Positions 1 to 8,314 of a stretch of DNA of 64,000 bases are shown piece by piece. This DNA comes from Tomitella biformata AHU 1821 (lineage in GTDB: Bacteria; Actinomycetota; Actinomycetes; Mycobacteriales; Mycobacteriaceae), in contig NZ_BAVQ01000083.1 in NCBI RefSeq assembly GCF_000524475.1, positions 173,838 through 237,837 on the forward strand, in the 5' to 3' direction. The position numbers were made by a program, and so were the translations under genes. The notes beneath the pieces are model-generated. The model had not been told where the DNA came from. It searched no databases and saw nothing but the letters and a program-made list of their open reading frames with translations. Positions within the stretch are counted from its first letter, which is position 1, and each line of letters starts with the position of its first letter.

Positions 1-255
1 ATTGGCTCGGAGCTGATCGCCGGCGCGGTGGAGAGCTCAGACCTCCGATGCCTTTTCCTCATCACGGACACGGAGCTTCGCATCACCGTCTCCGCCCAGG
101 TCATGGACGGCTATGTACTTCGACGCGAGGGGTTTGGTTGGCATGTATTGGTGGCTGTCGCCGACGCCATCTCGGTGCGCGAGCCGACGGAGAGCGCGCC
201 AGGCGTAAACCGGCGACTTGCCGTGGAGTTGATCAAACGCCGAATTGGCGGTTAG
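1..255 (+). CDS. rsbW: Anti-sigma factor RsbW/UsfX, C-terminal part (cut by window start)
   Basis: This is the 3' part of a GHKL-type serine kinase/anti-sigma factor that would hold SigF inactive in the cytoplasm. The frame is open from the first base and ends with TAG at 253-255. The remaining 84 residues contain EGFGWHVLVAVAD, which aligns with the GSFSWHVLTALAD region of M. tuberculosis UsfX, and an upstream RLxxxLxITDTELRITV-like strand. The N-terminal ATP-binding N and G boxes lie outside the window. The next gene, sigF, starts at or just after the stop codon, the usual translational coupling of an anti-sigma/sigma pair. Identification rests on the C-terminal alignment from memory and on the neighbour. 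Confidence 0.8.
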   Translation: MGSELIAGAVESSDLRCLFLITDTELRITVSAQVMDGYVLRREGFGWHVLVAVADAISVREPTESAPGVNRRLAVELIKRRIGG

Positions 256-1049
256 TGGTGCCAGAGCGCGGCCGGACCCACCGGCGTGCGAGCTCGTCTG
301 ACGACTACTCCGATGTGGCGGCATCGCTGCAGGCCCTCACAGAGATTTCCCCGGACAGCCCTGAATTCGCGAGGTTGCGCGAGCAAGTGATCACCCGATG
401 TCTGCCGCTCGCCGAGCACATTGCCATGCGATTCAGAGGCCGCGGCGAGCCGCACGAGGACCTTCTGCAGGTCGCTCGGATCGGACTAGTGAATGCGATC
501 GACCGGTTTGACATCACACGTGGGGGAGACTTTGTGTCGTACGCGGTCCCCACGATCATGGGTGAGGTGCGGCGTTACTTCCGGGACTCGGGGTGGGCGA
601 TGCGCGTGCCCCGCCGGATGAAGGAATTACACCTGATGATCGCGCGCTCCACTGAGGTGCTGTCGCAGCGGTTGGGACGCGCGCCGACCGCACGTGAGCT
701 TTCGGTCGAACTGGGGATCAGCGTGCAAGAAGTCTCCGAGGGCTTACTGGTGAAGGGCGCGTACCACACCGACTCGATGGACGCGGCGGTCTTCGGGGAG
801 GATGGCGGCCTGCGTTTGTCCGAGGTGCTCGGGGCCGAGGATCCCGAGCTGCAGAACGTCGACGGCTATGTCGCGTTGCAGCCTCTGTTGGCGCAGCTCC
901 CTGATCGCGAACGCCGGATACTGTTGTTGCGCTTCTTCGGGTCGATGACTCAAACGCAGATCGCCGAGAGAGTGGGAATGTCGCAGATGCATGTGTCGCG
1001 AATCCTGGCACGGACCCTGGAGCAGTTGCGCGAGGCGCTCAGGCAATGA
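255..1049 (+). CDS. sigF: RNA polymerase sigma factor SigF (SigB/SigF/SigG family)
   Basis: Alternative sigma factor of the stress and stationary-phase type, 264 residues from the GTG at 255, close to the 261 of M. tuberculosis SigF. Region 2 spans about residues 45-112 (DLLQVARIGLVNAIDRFD, then VPTIMGEVRRYFRD). Region 3 follows, and region 4 ends in a helix-turn-helix at about 231-251 (TQTQIAERVGMSQMHVSR). A longer reading frame extends upstream, but that part overlaps rsbW and does not look like sigma sequence, so the GTG that overlaps the rsbW stop was chosen; a second GTG follows at 258. Co-transcription with the anti-sigma factor is expected. A good SigF-type promoter lies nearby at 3098-3123. 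Confidence 0.9.
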   Translation: MVPERGRTHRRASSSDDYSDVAASLQALTEISPDSPEFARLREQVITRCLPLAEHIAMRFRGRGEPHEDLLQVARIGLVNAIDRFDITRGGDFVSYAVPTIMGEVRRYFRDSGWAMRVPRRMKELHLMIARSTEVLSQRLGRAPTARELSVELGISVQEVSEGLLVKGAYHTDSMDAAVFGEDGGLRLSEVLGAEDPELQNVDGYVALQPLLAQLPDRERRILLLRFFGSMTQTQIAERVGMSQMHVSRILARTLEQLREALRQ

Positions 1050-1141
1050 CTGATCCGCATGGAGTGGTGCGACTCCTAGGTCCCGCTCGTGCCTGAATGA
1101 TTGGCGGCGCGCGGATGCGCGGCCTAGTCCTAGCTGTGCGG

Positions 1142-1291
1142 TCAGGCGTTCCGGCAATGGCGGGGGACCCGACCAGCGGCGATCAGGACGCTGGGGCCGC
1201 GACTCCAACTGGCCTGTCCATCGGGGTGGATCTCGACATCTAGCGGGAGGCTGTTGACGACGACCACGAACTCGCTCTCTGCGAGCGGCAT
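1142..1291 (-). pseudogene. otsA: Remnant of otsA (trehalose-6-phosphate synthase N-terminus)
   Basis: A 49-codon frame reads MPLAESEFVVVVNSLPLDVE and then IHPDGQASWSRGPSVLIAA. This matches the start of actinobacterial OtsA (DFVVVANRLPVDLERLPDG, then SPGGLVTAL). The conserved Arg of NRLP is Ser here and the glycine loop for the substrate is destroyed, and the frame stops after 49 codons whereas OtsA has about 490. No further OtsA sequence was recognised on either side. It is a decayed fragment inside the 359-bp gap between sigF and the DUF5709 gene; the rest of that gap shows nothing else recognisable. Confidence 0.6.
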
Positions 1292-1408
1292 TGTGGACAT
1301 AAGTGCGGACTACCCTGGGGCAGTCCGACCGTAGAGAAACCGCTTACCCGGGGCCGCAATGTATGTGGACGGTGGCACGGGCCCGGCGTCGGTGGCATCG
1401 TTGGAAGC

Positions 1409-1846
1409 ATGGACATGCCAGAGAACGCGCAAGAGGGACCCGGCGGCGAGTACGCCATCGACGACGAGGACCAGCTGCAGCCACAAGACAGCTTGGTCGA
1501 CCGCGGCGTGGATGACATCCTGGACGAGGGCTTCTCCCCGTTGGAGAGACCGGTCGGGGTCGACACGTTCGGGATGACCGAGGCGGAGCAGAGGGAAGGT
1601 GAAAGTCTCGGGCGCAAACTCTCCACGGAGGTACCCGAGGTGCCACTGGCCTCCGACGACGATGTCGACCCGCGGTTTCGTCCAGTCGATGGCGAGGTGG
1701 GAGACAAGCGGGCGGGCCGGCTCCTCGCGGAGGACGAGGGCGTCGGCGAGGACACGGAGTCCGAATTGGTGGCGGAGGACGTCGGCATCGACGGCGCGGC
1801 GGCATCAGCTGAGGAGGCCGCGGTCCATGTGATCGACGAGCCATAG
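1409..1846 (+). CDS. DUF5709 family protein
   Basis: A 145-residue, very acidic, soluble protein of unknown function, conserved in Actinobacteria. The family pattern is clear: LVDRGVDDILDEGFSPLERP, then a GESLGRKL segment, RAGRLLAEDEG and DVGIDGAAASAEEAAVH near the C-terminus. No catalytic motif or membrane segment is visible. The ATG at 1409 is preceded by a weak GGAAG ribosome-binding site. No SigF-type promoter was found directly upstream on this strand. Family assignment is by recalled sequence pattern. Confidence 0.8.
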   Translation: MDMPENAQEGPGGEYAIDDEDQLQPQDSLVDRGVDDILDEGFSPLERPVGVDTFGMTEAEQREGESLGRKLSTEVPEVPLASDDDVDPRFRPVDGEVGDKRAGRLLAEDEGVGEDTESELVAEDVGIDGAAASAEEAAVHVIDEP

Positions 1847-2032
1847 CCGGGTCAGTCATCGCTATTCGCCTGTGCGAGGGCGGGTGGTGTGGGAAATTGG
1901 GGCTGTGGATGCCGACGACCGCGGTTCTGTTTTGGCCGACGCCCGAGAGTCCGCGCGCTCGCGGCCTGTGTCGGCGCTACGCGCGGCGGCGGAAGATGGG
2001 ATGTCAGAGAGCCGGCAGGTGGTGAGGCACAG

Positions 2033-2533
2033 ATGGTAGCCAGCGGCAGCGGGGACGCGTTCGAACGCGCGGCCGCAGAGCTCGATTATCCGATGCTTAT
2101 CGCCACCACGAGCGCCGACGGCGAGCTGTCTGGCTGCTTGGTCGGCTTCGCCACTCAGGTGAGCCTGCTGCCGGCGCGCTTCCTGGTCTGTCTATCCGAT
2201 AAGAACCACACATTTCGAGTCGCCGGTCGCGCCAGCCATCTGGCTGTGCACTACGTCGCAGCCGACCAGGTGGAATTGGCGCGTTTGTTCGGCGAGCAGA
2301 CGGGTGACACGGTCGACAAATTCGCGCGCTGCGAATGGTCCATGGCCGCAGACAATCTGCCGGTGCTGGCAGGGGCTGAGTTTTGGTTCGCGGGTCCCAT
2401 CGTGAACGTGGTGCGCTTCGGCGACCACACGGGTTTCGTGATCGAGCCTGACCGTGGCGACGCAGCCGAGCGATCAACCGAACTGCTGTCCTCGCTTTTG
2501 GTCCGGGACTTCGAGCCCGGGCACAAAGGGTGA
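2033..2533 (+). CDS. Flavin reductase-like, FMN-binding split-barrel protein
   Basis: A 166-residue protein resembling the flavin reductase (RutF/HpaC-like) split barrel: early strand with TTSADGELSGCLVGFATQVS, then RFLVCLSDKNHTF, a [19 protein letters not shown] helix and a C-terminal strand ending in the FGDHTGFV segment. Such proteins bind FMN and reduce flavins or act as small oxidoreductases; the substrate cannot be inferred. The frame runs upstream to 1889, but the ATG at 2033 was chosen because the earlier part is Arg/Gly-rich and unlike the family, and GGTGAG lies just upstream. Confidence 0.7.
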   Translation: MVASGSGDAFERAAAELDYPMLIATTSADGELSGCLVGFATQVSLLPARFLVCLSDKNHTFRVAGRASHLAVHYVAADQVELARLFGEQTGDTVDKFARCEWSMAADNLPVLAGAEFWFAGPIVNVVRFGDHTGFVIEPDRGDAAERSTELLSSLLVRDFEPGHKG

Positions 2534-2576
2534 CAGTCGGCCATTCTGGCGCGGTGTGCCGCCGAGGTCTACACGG

Positions 2577-2870
2577 TCAGGGGGCAAGGACGCGGGGCGC
2601 ACGGACGGGCTCCTTCTCCGCCCCGATAACGACAATTCCGTCTGATCTATCCTTGCTCGTGATGAAACCGCTCCTCACCAGATAGTCCATGCGACTACGG
2701 AGAACCGGGCAAAAATGGATCTTCTGACCGGCGATGACTGCGGGCGAAAGACCTGCCGCGCGCAGCCGCGATAATGCTTGGTCCACATCGGAGAGCGCCG
2801 AATGCACCAGGAGCATCCGGCCTCCAGAACTGAGGAGCGTGGGCAGGACGGCGCAGATGGGATCTACCAC
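2577..2870 (-). pseudogene. C-terminal remnant of a HemK-like methyltransferase
   Basis: The 97-codon frame matches only the last part of HemK2/PrmC-like class I methyltransferases: VDPICAVLPTLLSSGGRMLLVHSAL, with a SxxDQALSRLRAAGL helix and a PVLRSRMDYL segment near the end. The SAM-binding N-terminal half (GxGxG and NPPY motifs) is absent, and an in-frame TAG sits two codons before the first GTG. It is therefore a 5'-truncated gene, probably non-functional. It lies convergent to the flavin-reductase-like gene and downstream of the DUF6131 gene. Confidence 0.65.
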
Positions 2871-2901
2871 TGCCTAGTGTGCGGCGGCGACTGCGGTGTG
2901 A

Positions 2902-3057
2902 TCAGTAGTAGTGTCGACGACCACCTACAGCGCGGCCCATCGAGCCCAGGAGCAGCAGGATCAGGCCGATCACCAGCAGAATGATGCCGATGGTCCACAC
3001 GAACGGGACATTGAAGATGAAGCCCAGGATCAGCAAGATGATTCCCAAAGTGATCAT
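2902..3057 (-). CDS. Small hydrophobic DUF6131-type membrane protein
   Basis: A 51-residue protein with two predicted membrane segments: MITLGIILLILGFIF, then VWTIGIILLVIGLILLLLG, and a basic tail GRAVGGRRHYY. This composition and tail match the DUF6131 family of small actinobacterial membrane proteins. The ATG at 3057 is chosen because GGAG lies 7 bases upstream; an in-frame ATG at 3069 would add four residues. A SigF-type promoter (3098-3123) points at it, so it is probably part of a general stress regulon. Function unknown. Confidence 0.8.
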   Translation of the reverse strand: MITLGIILLILGFIFNVPFVWTIGIILLVIGLILLLLGSMGRAVGGRRHYY

Positions 3058-3097
3058 GGCGATCTCCATTCGTCGATGGGCCTGCTTACACGAGGGG

Positions 3098-3123
3098 ATA
3101 CCCCGTGTGGCTGCCCGCGAAAC
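3098..3123 (-). promoter_or_regulatory. SigF-type promoter of the DUF6131 gene
   Basis: On the minus strand GTTT (3123-3120) is followed after exactly 16 bases by GGGTAT (3103-3098). This fits the mycobacterial SigF consensus GTTT-N15 to 17-GGGTA. The start codon of the small membrane protein lies 40 bases further on. The rest of the gap 3058-3396 shows no gene. Confidence 0.65.
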
Positions 3124-3396
3124 GCCCCACGTTGCCCTTCCGGCGGCGGCCTCGGCTACCGGCGGCGACGCTCGGGTATGCGCGGAAGCGACGTATCCAT
3201 CGACTCCGGCGTGTAACGCTGCGAAACCCCACGTGATCCGGCCATTAGACGACTTTGACGGTGACCTGGCTCCGTCATCGGATCGCGCGAAGCCTGGCGT
3301 TCAATGCGCCCAAAAGTTGCGCAGCGCGGCTCTTGCGCCTGTCCGATCATCATGTCTGCGGCGGCGTGATCGCCGCCAGCCGCTACGGTTGGCCAC

Positions 3397-4182
3397 ATGA
3401 ATTCGGCTACCCCGCACCTGGTCGCGATACCCGCGGGGACGGTTGTACTGCGAGACGCCCGGACCGGGACTTCCCGGGACGCCACGCTGAGGCCCTTCAA
3501 CATTGGTCGCACCACGGTCACCCGCGCGCAATTCGCGGCGGCAGCCGGGCCGGAGGCCTGTCCGCAGATCCCAGCACACGCGGTGACGTGGTTCGAGGCC
3601 GTGCGGTGGTGCAACGAGGCCTCCGCCCTGGCGGGCCTGGCACCGGCCTATGAGATCCGTGGCCGGGAGGTGCGGTGGGACGTGGCGGCTGAGGGGTTCC
3701 GGCTGCCGACGGAAGCCGAGTGGGAATGGGCCTGCCGGGCGGGGACCTCTGGTCCGGCGTACGGACCGTTGGCAAACATCGCGTGGACAGCTGCAGACCA
3801 GGTCGACGGCCCGCAGGAGGTGGGCGGCAAGGTGCCAAACGACTTCGGGGTGTTCGACATGATCGGCAACATCTGGGAATGGTGCTGGGACTATGCCGAC
3901 ACCGCCCGCTATGCCGACTATCGCAGCATCCGGGGCGGGGGATGGGCTGATCCGGAGTGGAGCTGCCGGGCCTCAGTGCGACGCGGCAGCGCACCGGACG
4001 CAGTGCTCGAAGACGTCGGGTTTCGGGTGGCGCGTGGTGCGGTAGGCGAAGTTGGCTCGCAGACCGCTCAGGGGTGGTCGGCGGCGGCGGATCTGAGCAG
4101 GGCCGAGTTCCATGGGCCCCGCCCGCCCGGCTGGACTCCGCTTCGTGGCGATAGGACTCCGCCGGCCACGCTCAACTCTTGA
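3397..4182 (+). CDS. SUMF1/EgtB-type formylglycine-generating-enzyme-like protein
   Basis: A 261-residue protein with an FGE-sulfatase fold: RLPTEAEWEWACRAG at 102-116, GVFDMIGNIWEWCWD at 151-165, the RGGGW turn at 179-183 and GFRVAR at 208-213. True formylglycine-generating enzymes have two active-site cysteines after RGGSW. Here the first position is Asp and only the second (Cys190) remains, so sulfatase activation by the classical mechanism is doubtful. No sulfatase gene is adjacent. Its end overlaps the end of the converging MFS gene by 11 bp. It could be an FGE-like protein of another function. Confidence 0.75.
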   Translation: MNSATPHLVAIPAGTVVLRDARTGTSRDATLRPFNIGRTTVTRAQFAAAAGPEACPQIPAHAVTWFEAVRWCNEASALAGLAPAYEIRGREVRWDVAAEGFRLPTEAEWEWACRAGTSGPAYGPLANIAWTAADQVDGPQEVGGKVPNDFGVFDMIGNIWEWCWDYADTARYADYRSIRGGGWADPEWSCRASVRRGSAPDAVLEDVGFRVARGAVGEVGSQTAQGWSAAADLSRAEFHGPRPPGWTPLRGDRTPPATLNS

Positions 4183-5377
4183 GCGGATCGCGCGTCAGCG
4201 TGTGCATCAGGATGTTCGCGCCCGCCGCCACCACCAGGATGGTGAGCGCCATCGGCACGATGCTCGTCGAGCCGCCGAGTCCGGCGATAGGTGAGACCAC
4301 CGCGCCGACGGTGAACTGCAGCGCGCCGAGCACGGCGGACCCGCTGCCGGCGAGGTGCCGGACGTGGCCGAGCGCCAGCGCGGTCGCATTGCCGAAGATG
4401 AACCCGATGGAGGTGGCAAGCGCGAACATCAACGCCAGGATCGGCCATGCGGCGTCGACCCCGGCGAGGGCGACGACGGTCATGGCGACGGCGACCGTCA
4501 ACATCGCGGCCAGCCCCACGGTGAGCAGCTGCCGGGGGCGGAAGCGGCCGATCAATCGGGAGTTCACGGCGTTCCCGCCGGTGAGCCCCATCGCGTTGAT
4601 CGCGAAGAACACCGAGAACCAGCCAGGGGAGAAGCCGAGCATGTCCTGAATAACGAACGGGGAGGCGGAGATATAGGCGAACAGCGCGCCGAAGGACAGT
4701 GCGAAGGAGGTGGTGTACCCGAGGTATTGGCGGTGCCGCAGGACGGTGGCGAGGTTGCTCCGGAAGCCGGCGAGCGTGGTGGCGTGCCGGTGCTCGGGCT
4801 GCAAGGTCTCGGGGATGAACCGCCACACGCCGACGAGCATGACCAGTGCCAGGGCCGAGAGCACCACGAAGATGCCGCGCCAGCCGATGGGACCGAGCAG
4901 CACGCCGCCGATGAGGGGCGCGATGACCGGGGCGAGGCCGCCGATGATCATCATGAGGCTGAACAGCTTCGCGGCGTGATCGCCCTTTGCCCGGTCGGAG
5001 ATGACCGCGCGGGCCACGACCACTCCGGCGCCGCCGCTGAAACCCTGCAGGAATCGTGCGGCGATCAGCACCGTGATGGAGGGCGAGAGGGCGCAGGCGA
5101 GGCCGGCGATCGCCAACACCGCGGTACCGATCAGCAGGATGCGCCGTCGGCCCAGACCATCCGACAGCGGCCCGATCGCCAGCTGCCCCACCGCGAGCCC
5201 GATCATGAAGGACGTCAACGTCAACTGGGCCATCGACGCGCTGGTGCCCAGGTCCGCCCCGATCTGCGGGAGGCCGGGCAGGTACATGTCGATGGCCAGC
5301 GGGGCGGTGGCCGAGAGCAGGGCCAGGGTGCAGAGCATCGAGATGGGAATGGGGCGACGAGCGGGGGAGGCGGGCAC
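4172..5377 (-). CDS. Bcr/CflA-type drug-resistance MFS transporter
   Basis: A 12-helix major facilitator, about 401 residues from the GTG at 5377. The DHA1 Bcr/CflA signature is clear: APLAIDMYLPGLPQIGADLG at the start of the first helix, then GPLSDGLGRRRILLIG as the A-motif between helices 2 and 3 and RFLQGFSGGAGVVVARAVI in helix 4. The frame is open to 5458, but the extra N-terminus is hydrophilic and would overlap xerC; GTG at 5398 is an alternative. Likely exports a small toxic compound by proton antiport. Divergent from xerC, convergent with the SUMF1-like gene. Confidence 0.85.
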   Translation of the reverse strand: MPASPARRPIPISMLCTLALLSATAPLAIDMYLPGLPQIGADLGTSASMAQLTLTSFMIGLAVGQLAIGPLSDGLGRRRILLIGTAVLAIAGLACALSPSITVLIAARFLQGFSGGAGVVVARAVISDRAKGDHAAKLFSLMMIIGGLAPVIAPLIGGVLLGPIGWRGIFVVLSALALVMLVGVWRFIPETLQPEHRHATTLAGFRSNLATVLRHRQYLGYTTSFALSFGALFAYISASPFVIQDMLGFSPGWFSVFFAINAMGLTGGNAVNSRLIGRFRPRQLLTVGLAAMLTVAVAMTVVALAGVDAAWPILALMFALATSIGFIFGNATALALGHVRHLAGSGSAVLGALQFTVGAVVSPIAGLGGSTSIVPMALTILVVAAGANILMHTLTRDPLKS

Positions 5378-5448
5378 GAGAGCAATTGTGACGTACACGG
5401 CGATTCGGCCCGTTCGCCCCCACCGCCTCGGCAGGGCATGCTGAGACG

Positions 5449-6477
5449 GTGAGCACAATCAAGCGAAGGGCCACGACCAAGGCCAGCGGACGGGCCGCAG
5501 CCGAGGGACGGGCCAGCGCTGCGACCGACGGGCCGGCCAGTGCCACTGCCGCGCTCCCGGCGGCTCTGGCGATGGCCGTCGATGATTTCACGGACTACTT
5601 GCTGCTCGAGCGCGGCCGGTCGGAGCACACAGTGCGGGCCTATCGCGCGGACGTCGAGTCGCTGCTGCGGTATGCGCTACTCGCCGACGTGGACGCTGCG
5701 CCTGGACCGATGGGCGGCGTGACGCTCCCGGTGCTGCGCGGTTGGCTCGCAGCGCAGGCCAACGCGGGGGCGGCCCGCACCTCGCTGGCGCGCCGGACGT
5801 CGGTCGCCCGGAACTTCACCGCATGGGCGCTGCGACGCGGGCTTTTGGCCGAGGACCCTGCGATCCGGCTGCGCGCGCCGAAGCCGCACCGAACGCTGCC
5901 GGGCGTGCTGCAGGTGGACCAGGCGGAGGCCGCGATGGACGCCGCTGAGCTGGGCGCACGGGAGCGGGATCCGCAGGCGCTGCGCGATCGGCTCATCGTG
6001 GAGCTGTTGTACGCCACCGGCATTCGCGTGGGGGAGCTGTGCGGGCTAGACGTGGGGAGCATCGATCGCTCGAGCCGGGTGCTCCGCGTGCTCGGTAAGG
6101 GCAATAAGGAGCGGACGGTGCCGTACGGTGCGCCCGCCGAGCAGGCGTTGGCGGAGTGGCTCGAGCACGGGCGGCCTGCGCTGGTCGCGGAGCGGTCTGG
6201 CGCGGCCCTGCTGTTGGGCGCGCGCGGGGGCCGACTGGACCCGCGGATCGCCCGCACCGTGGTGCATGAGGTGCTCTCGGCGGTGCCGGGTGCCCCAGAC
6301 CTCGGCCCGCACGGGCTGCGGCACTCGGCGGCCACTCATCTGCTGGAGGGCGGCGCGGATCTGCGTGTGGTGCAGGAGTTGTTGGGCCATGCGAGCCTGA
6401 CCACCACCCAGCTCTACACCCACGTCAGCGTGGCGCGGCTGCGGGCGGTGCACGATCAGGCGCATCCACGGGCTTGA
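5449..6477 (+). CDS. xerC: Tyrosine recombinase XerC
   Basis: Site-specific recombinase that resolves chromosome dimers at dif together with XerD and FtsK. The 342 residues include an N-terminal SAM-like core-binding domain (about 43-135) and a catalytic domain with all expected residues: Arg193 in GIRVG, Lys217 in LGKGNK, His288 and Arg291 in HGLRH, His314 in LLGHASL and Tyr323. A 40-residue low-complexity Ala/Lys-rich N-terminal extension is unusual, and the true start may lie further in (for example the Met at residue 42). The 3' end overlaps the converging M23 gene by 53 bp. The same xerC/M23 neighbourhood next to rpsB occurs in mycobacteria. Confidence 0.88.
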   Translation: MSTIKRRATTKASGRAAAEGRASAATDGPASATAALPAALAMAVDDFTDYLLLERGRSEHTVRAYRADVESLLRYALLADVDAAPGPMGGVTLPVLRGWLAAQANAGAARTSLARRTSVARNFTAWALRRGLLAEDPAIRLRAPKPHRTLPGVLQVDQAEAAMDAAELGARERDPQALRDRLIVELLYATGIRVGELCGLDVGSIDRSSRVLRVLGKGNKERTVPYGAPAEQALAEWLEHGRPALVAERSGAALLLGARGGRLDPRIARTVVHEVLSAVPGAPDLGPHGLRHSAATHLLEGGADLRVVQELLGHASLTTTQLYTHVSVARLRAVHDQAHPRA

Positions 6478-6976
6478 GGCGGATTGCCACGGCGCCCACC
6501 AGCGTCAGCGGGTTGAGATAATCCTCGCCGCGCCGCAGCCCCCAGTGCAGGCAAGCGGCCTGGCCGCAGCCGAGGTGACCGGCCTCGAGGGCGCCGATGG
6601 GCGCACCGGCGACGACGATCTCACCCGCCGGCAGCCCGCTGGCGACTGGCTCATAGGTGGTGCGCAAGCCGTCGGAATGGTCGATGGACACGACCGGCCG
6701 GCCCGCGACCTGGCCGGCGAACGCGACAACTCCGGGGCCCGCGGCCAGGACCGTCTGGCCGGGCACACCCGCGAGGTCGACGCCGCGATGCCCACGCCCG
6801 TACTTGAATGGCGGCGGCTCGAAGGGCCTGGCGACGGCGGGCCGGGGCGCCAGCGGCCAGACGTAATCGCCTCGGGTCGCGGGGACCCCGCCGGGCGCTG
6901 CGGACAACGGCAGCGCCGCGGCGACCGCGCAGCACGCGGCCAACGCCAACGAGGCCGCACGGTGAAATAAGCGCAT
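6425..6976 (-). CDS. Secreted M23-family (LytM-like) peptidase homologue
   Basis: A 183-residue exported protein with a signal peptide ([20 protein letters not shown]) and an M23 domain: GHRGVDLAG gives the first zinc motif HxxxD. The second motif, normally HxH in HLHFG, reads CLHWGLRRG, so the first of the two histidines is replaced by Cys. It resembles Rv2891, which stands in the same position beside rpsB. Without the full HxH pair it may bind or regulate peptidoglycan hydrolases rather than cut itself. The ATG at 6976 with GGGG upstream is preferred to a longer frame. Confidence 0.75.
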   Translation of the reverse strand: MRLFHRAASLALAACCAVAAALPLSAAPGGVPATRGDYVWPLAPRPAVARPFEPPPFKYGRGHRGVDLAGVPGQTVLAAGPGVVAFAGQVAGRPVVSIDHSDGLRTTYEPVASGLPAGEIVVAGAPIGALEAGHLGCGQAACLHWGLRRGEDYLNPLTLVGAVAIRLKPVDAPDRAPPAAAPR

Positions 6977-7072
6977 CGCCCCAGCATGGCCTTCGGCGCA
7001 CAGGTCCAGGCGGGGAGAACAGGGCGGCTGGGGAGAAATGGGCCGGTTCTGCACAGGAGCGGCTTAGGGGTC

Positions 7073-7101
7073 TTGACAGGGCGGCGGGGGAGTCGTATGG
7101 C
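7073..7101 (+). promoter_or_regulatory. Probable housekeeping promoter of rpsB-tsf
   Basis: TTGACA (7073-7078), a 17-base spacer and TATGGC (7096-7101) form a SigA-like promoter about 230 bases before rpsB. The long leader to 7334 contains a small CCCC/GGGG hairpin around 7218 but no recognised regulatory RNA. Confidence 0.5.
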
Positions 7102-7334
7102 AGGCGCATTTCTTTTCTGGGCCACTGAGGACGTACACTTGCCAAGCGTTCTGCCGTCAGGTGGATCGACTTCGCGCGTCCGCGCAATCCGTGCTGGCTT
7201 AGCCAGTGCGGAGGACCCCTCGGGGAAATGGGCCGCCGACGGTCCCACAGCAATGTGGGTTCGGACGGCCTGCGGGCGCCAGGGCGGTGGCCGACCGGTC
7301 GCCGCGACAAACCGAATGTTAGGACTGGCTGAAC

Positions 7335-8255
7335 ATGGCCGTAGTGACAATGAGGCAGCTGCTGGACAGCGGCGCCCATTTTGGACACCAGACCCGCCGT
7401 TGGAACCCGAAGATGCGTCGTTTCATCTTCACGGACCGCAATGGCATCTACATCATCGACCTGCAGCAGACGCTGACCTTCATTGACAAGGCGTACGAGT
7501 TCGTCAAGGAGACGGTCTCGCACGGAGGCACTGTCCTCTTCGTCGGCACCAAGAAGCAGGCGCAGGAGTCGATCGCCGCTGAGTCGACCCGTGTCGGCAT
7601 GCCGTACGTGAACCAGCGCTGGCTCGGTGGCATGCTCACCAACTTCCAGACCGTCCACAAGCGTCTGATCCGCCTCAAGGAACTTGAGATGATGGAGCAG
7701 ACCGGTGGCTTCGAGGGTCGCACCAAGAAGGAAATCCTCATGCTCACGCGTGAGATGACCAAGCTGGACCGCACCCTCGGCGGCATCCGCGACATGGCCA
7801 AGGTCCCCTCCGCGGTGTGGATTGTCGACACCAACAAGGAGCACCTGGCAGTCGCCGAGGCGCGCAAGCTGAACATTCCGGTCATCGCGATCCTGGACAC
7901 CAACTGCGACCCCGACCTCGTCGACTACCCGATCCCGGGCAACGATGACGCGATCCGCAGCGCCGGCCTGCTCACCAAGGTCATCGCCTCCGCGGTGGCC
8001 GAGGGCCTGCAGGCGCGTGCCGCCCGCAACAGCGGTGGCACCGACGAGAAGCCCGCGGCAGGCGCCGCTTCCGAGCCTCTCGCCGAGTGGGAGCAGGAGC
8101 TCCTCGCAGGCGCGACGGCCGAGGCCCCCGCAACTGAGGCCGCAGCAGTCGAGACCCCCGCAGTGGACGCCCCCGCCGAGGCAGAGGCCGCCGCAGTCGA
8201 GGCGCCTGTCGCCGAGGCCGCTGCTGAGGTTGCCGCGCCCGAGGCTGACGCCTAA
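7335..8255 (+). CDS. rpsB: 30S ribosomal protein S2
   Basis: Structural protein of the small ribosomal subunit, needed for S1 recruitment and initiation. The 306 residues start [20 protein letters not shown], followed by the TQRRWNPKM and WLGGMLTNF signatures typical of S2. Residues from about 245 on form an acidic Ala/Glu/Pro-rich tail made of near-repeats ([28 protein letters not shown]), some 20 residues longer than in M. tuberculosis. It is the first gene of an rpsB-tsf operon; tsf follows after 59 bases. Confidence 0.98.
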   Translation: MAVVTMRQLLDSGAHFGHQTRRWNPKMRRFIFTDRNGIYIIDLQQTLTFIDKAYEFVKETVSHGGTVLFVGTKKQAQESIAAESTRVGMPYVNQRWLGGMLTNFQTVHKRLIRLKELEMMEQTGGFEGRTKKEILMLTREMTKLDRTLGGIRDMAKVPSAVWIVDTNKEHLAVAEARKLNIPVIAILDTNCDPDLVDYPIPGNDDAIRSAGLLTKVIASAVAEGLQARAARNSGGTDEKPAAGAASEPLAEWEQELLAGATAEAPATEAAAVETPAVDAPAEAEAAAVEAPVAEAAAEVAAPEADA

Positions 8256-8314
8256 CCATTATCCGTGTGGTGGCCCGTGACCCGGGCCCCTATTCGAAAG
8301 GAAGGCTCACTGAA

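Noticed and set aside
1300..1408. SigF-type promoter for the DUF5709 gene
   Set aside because: GGTTTC and GGGTAA occur, but on the wrong strand and in the wrong order.
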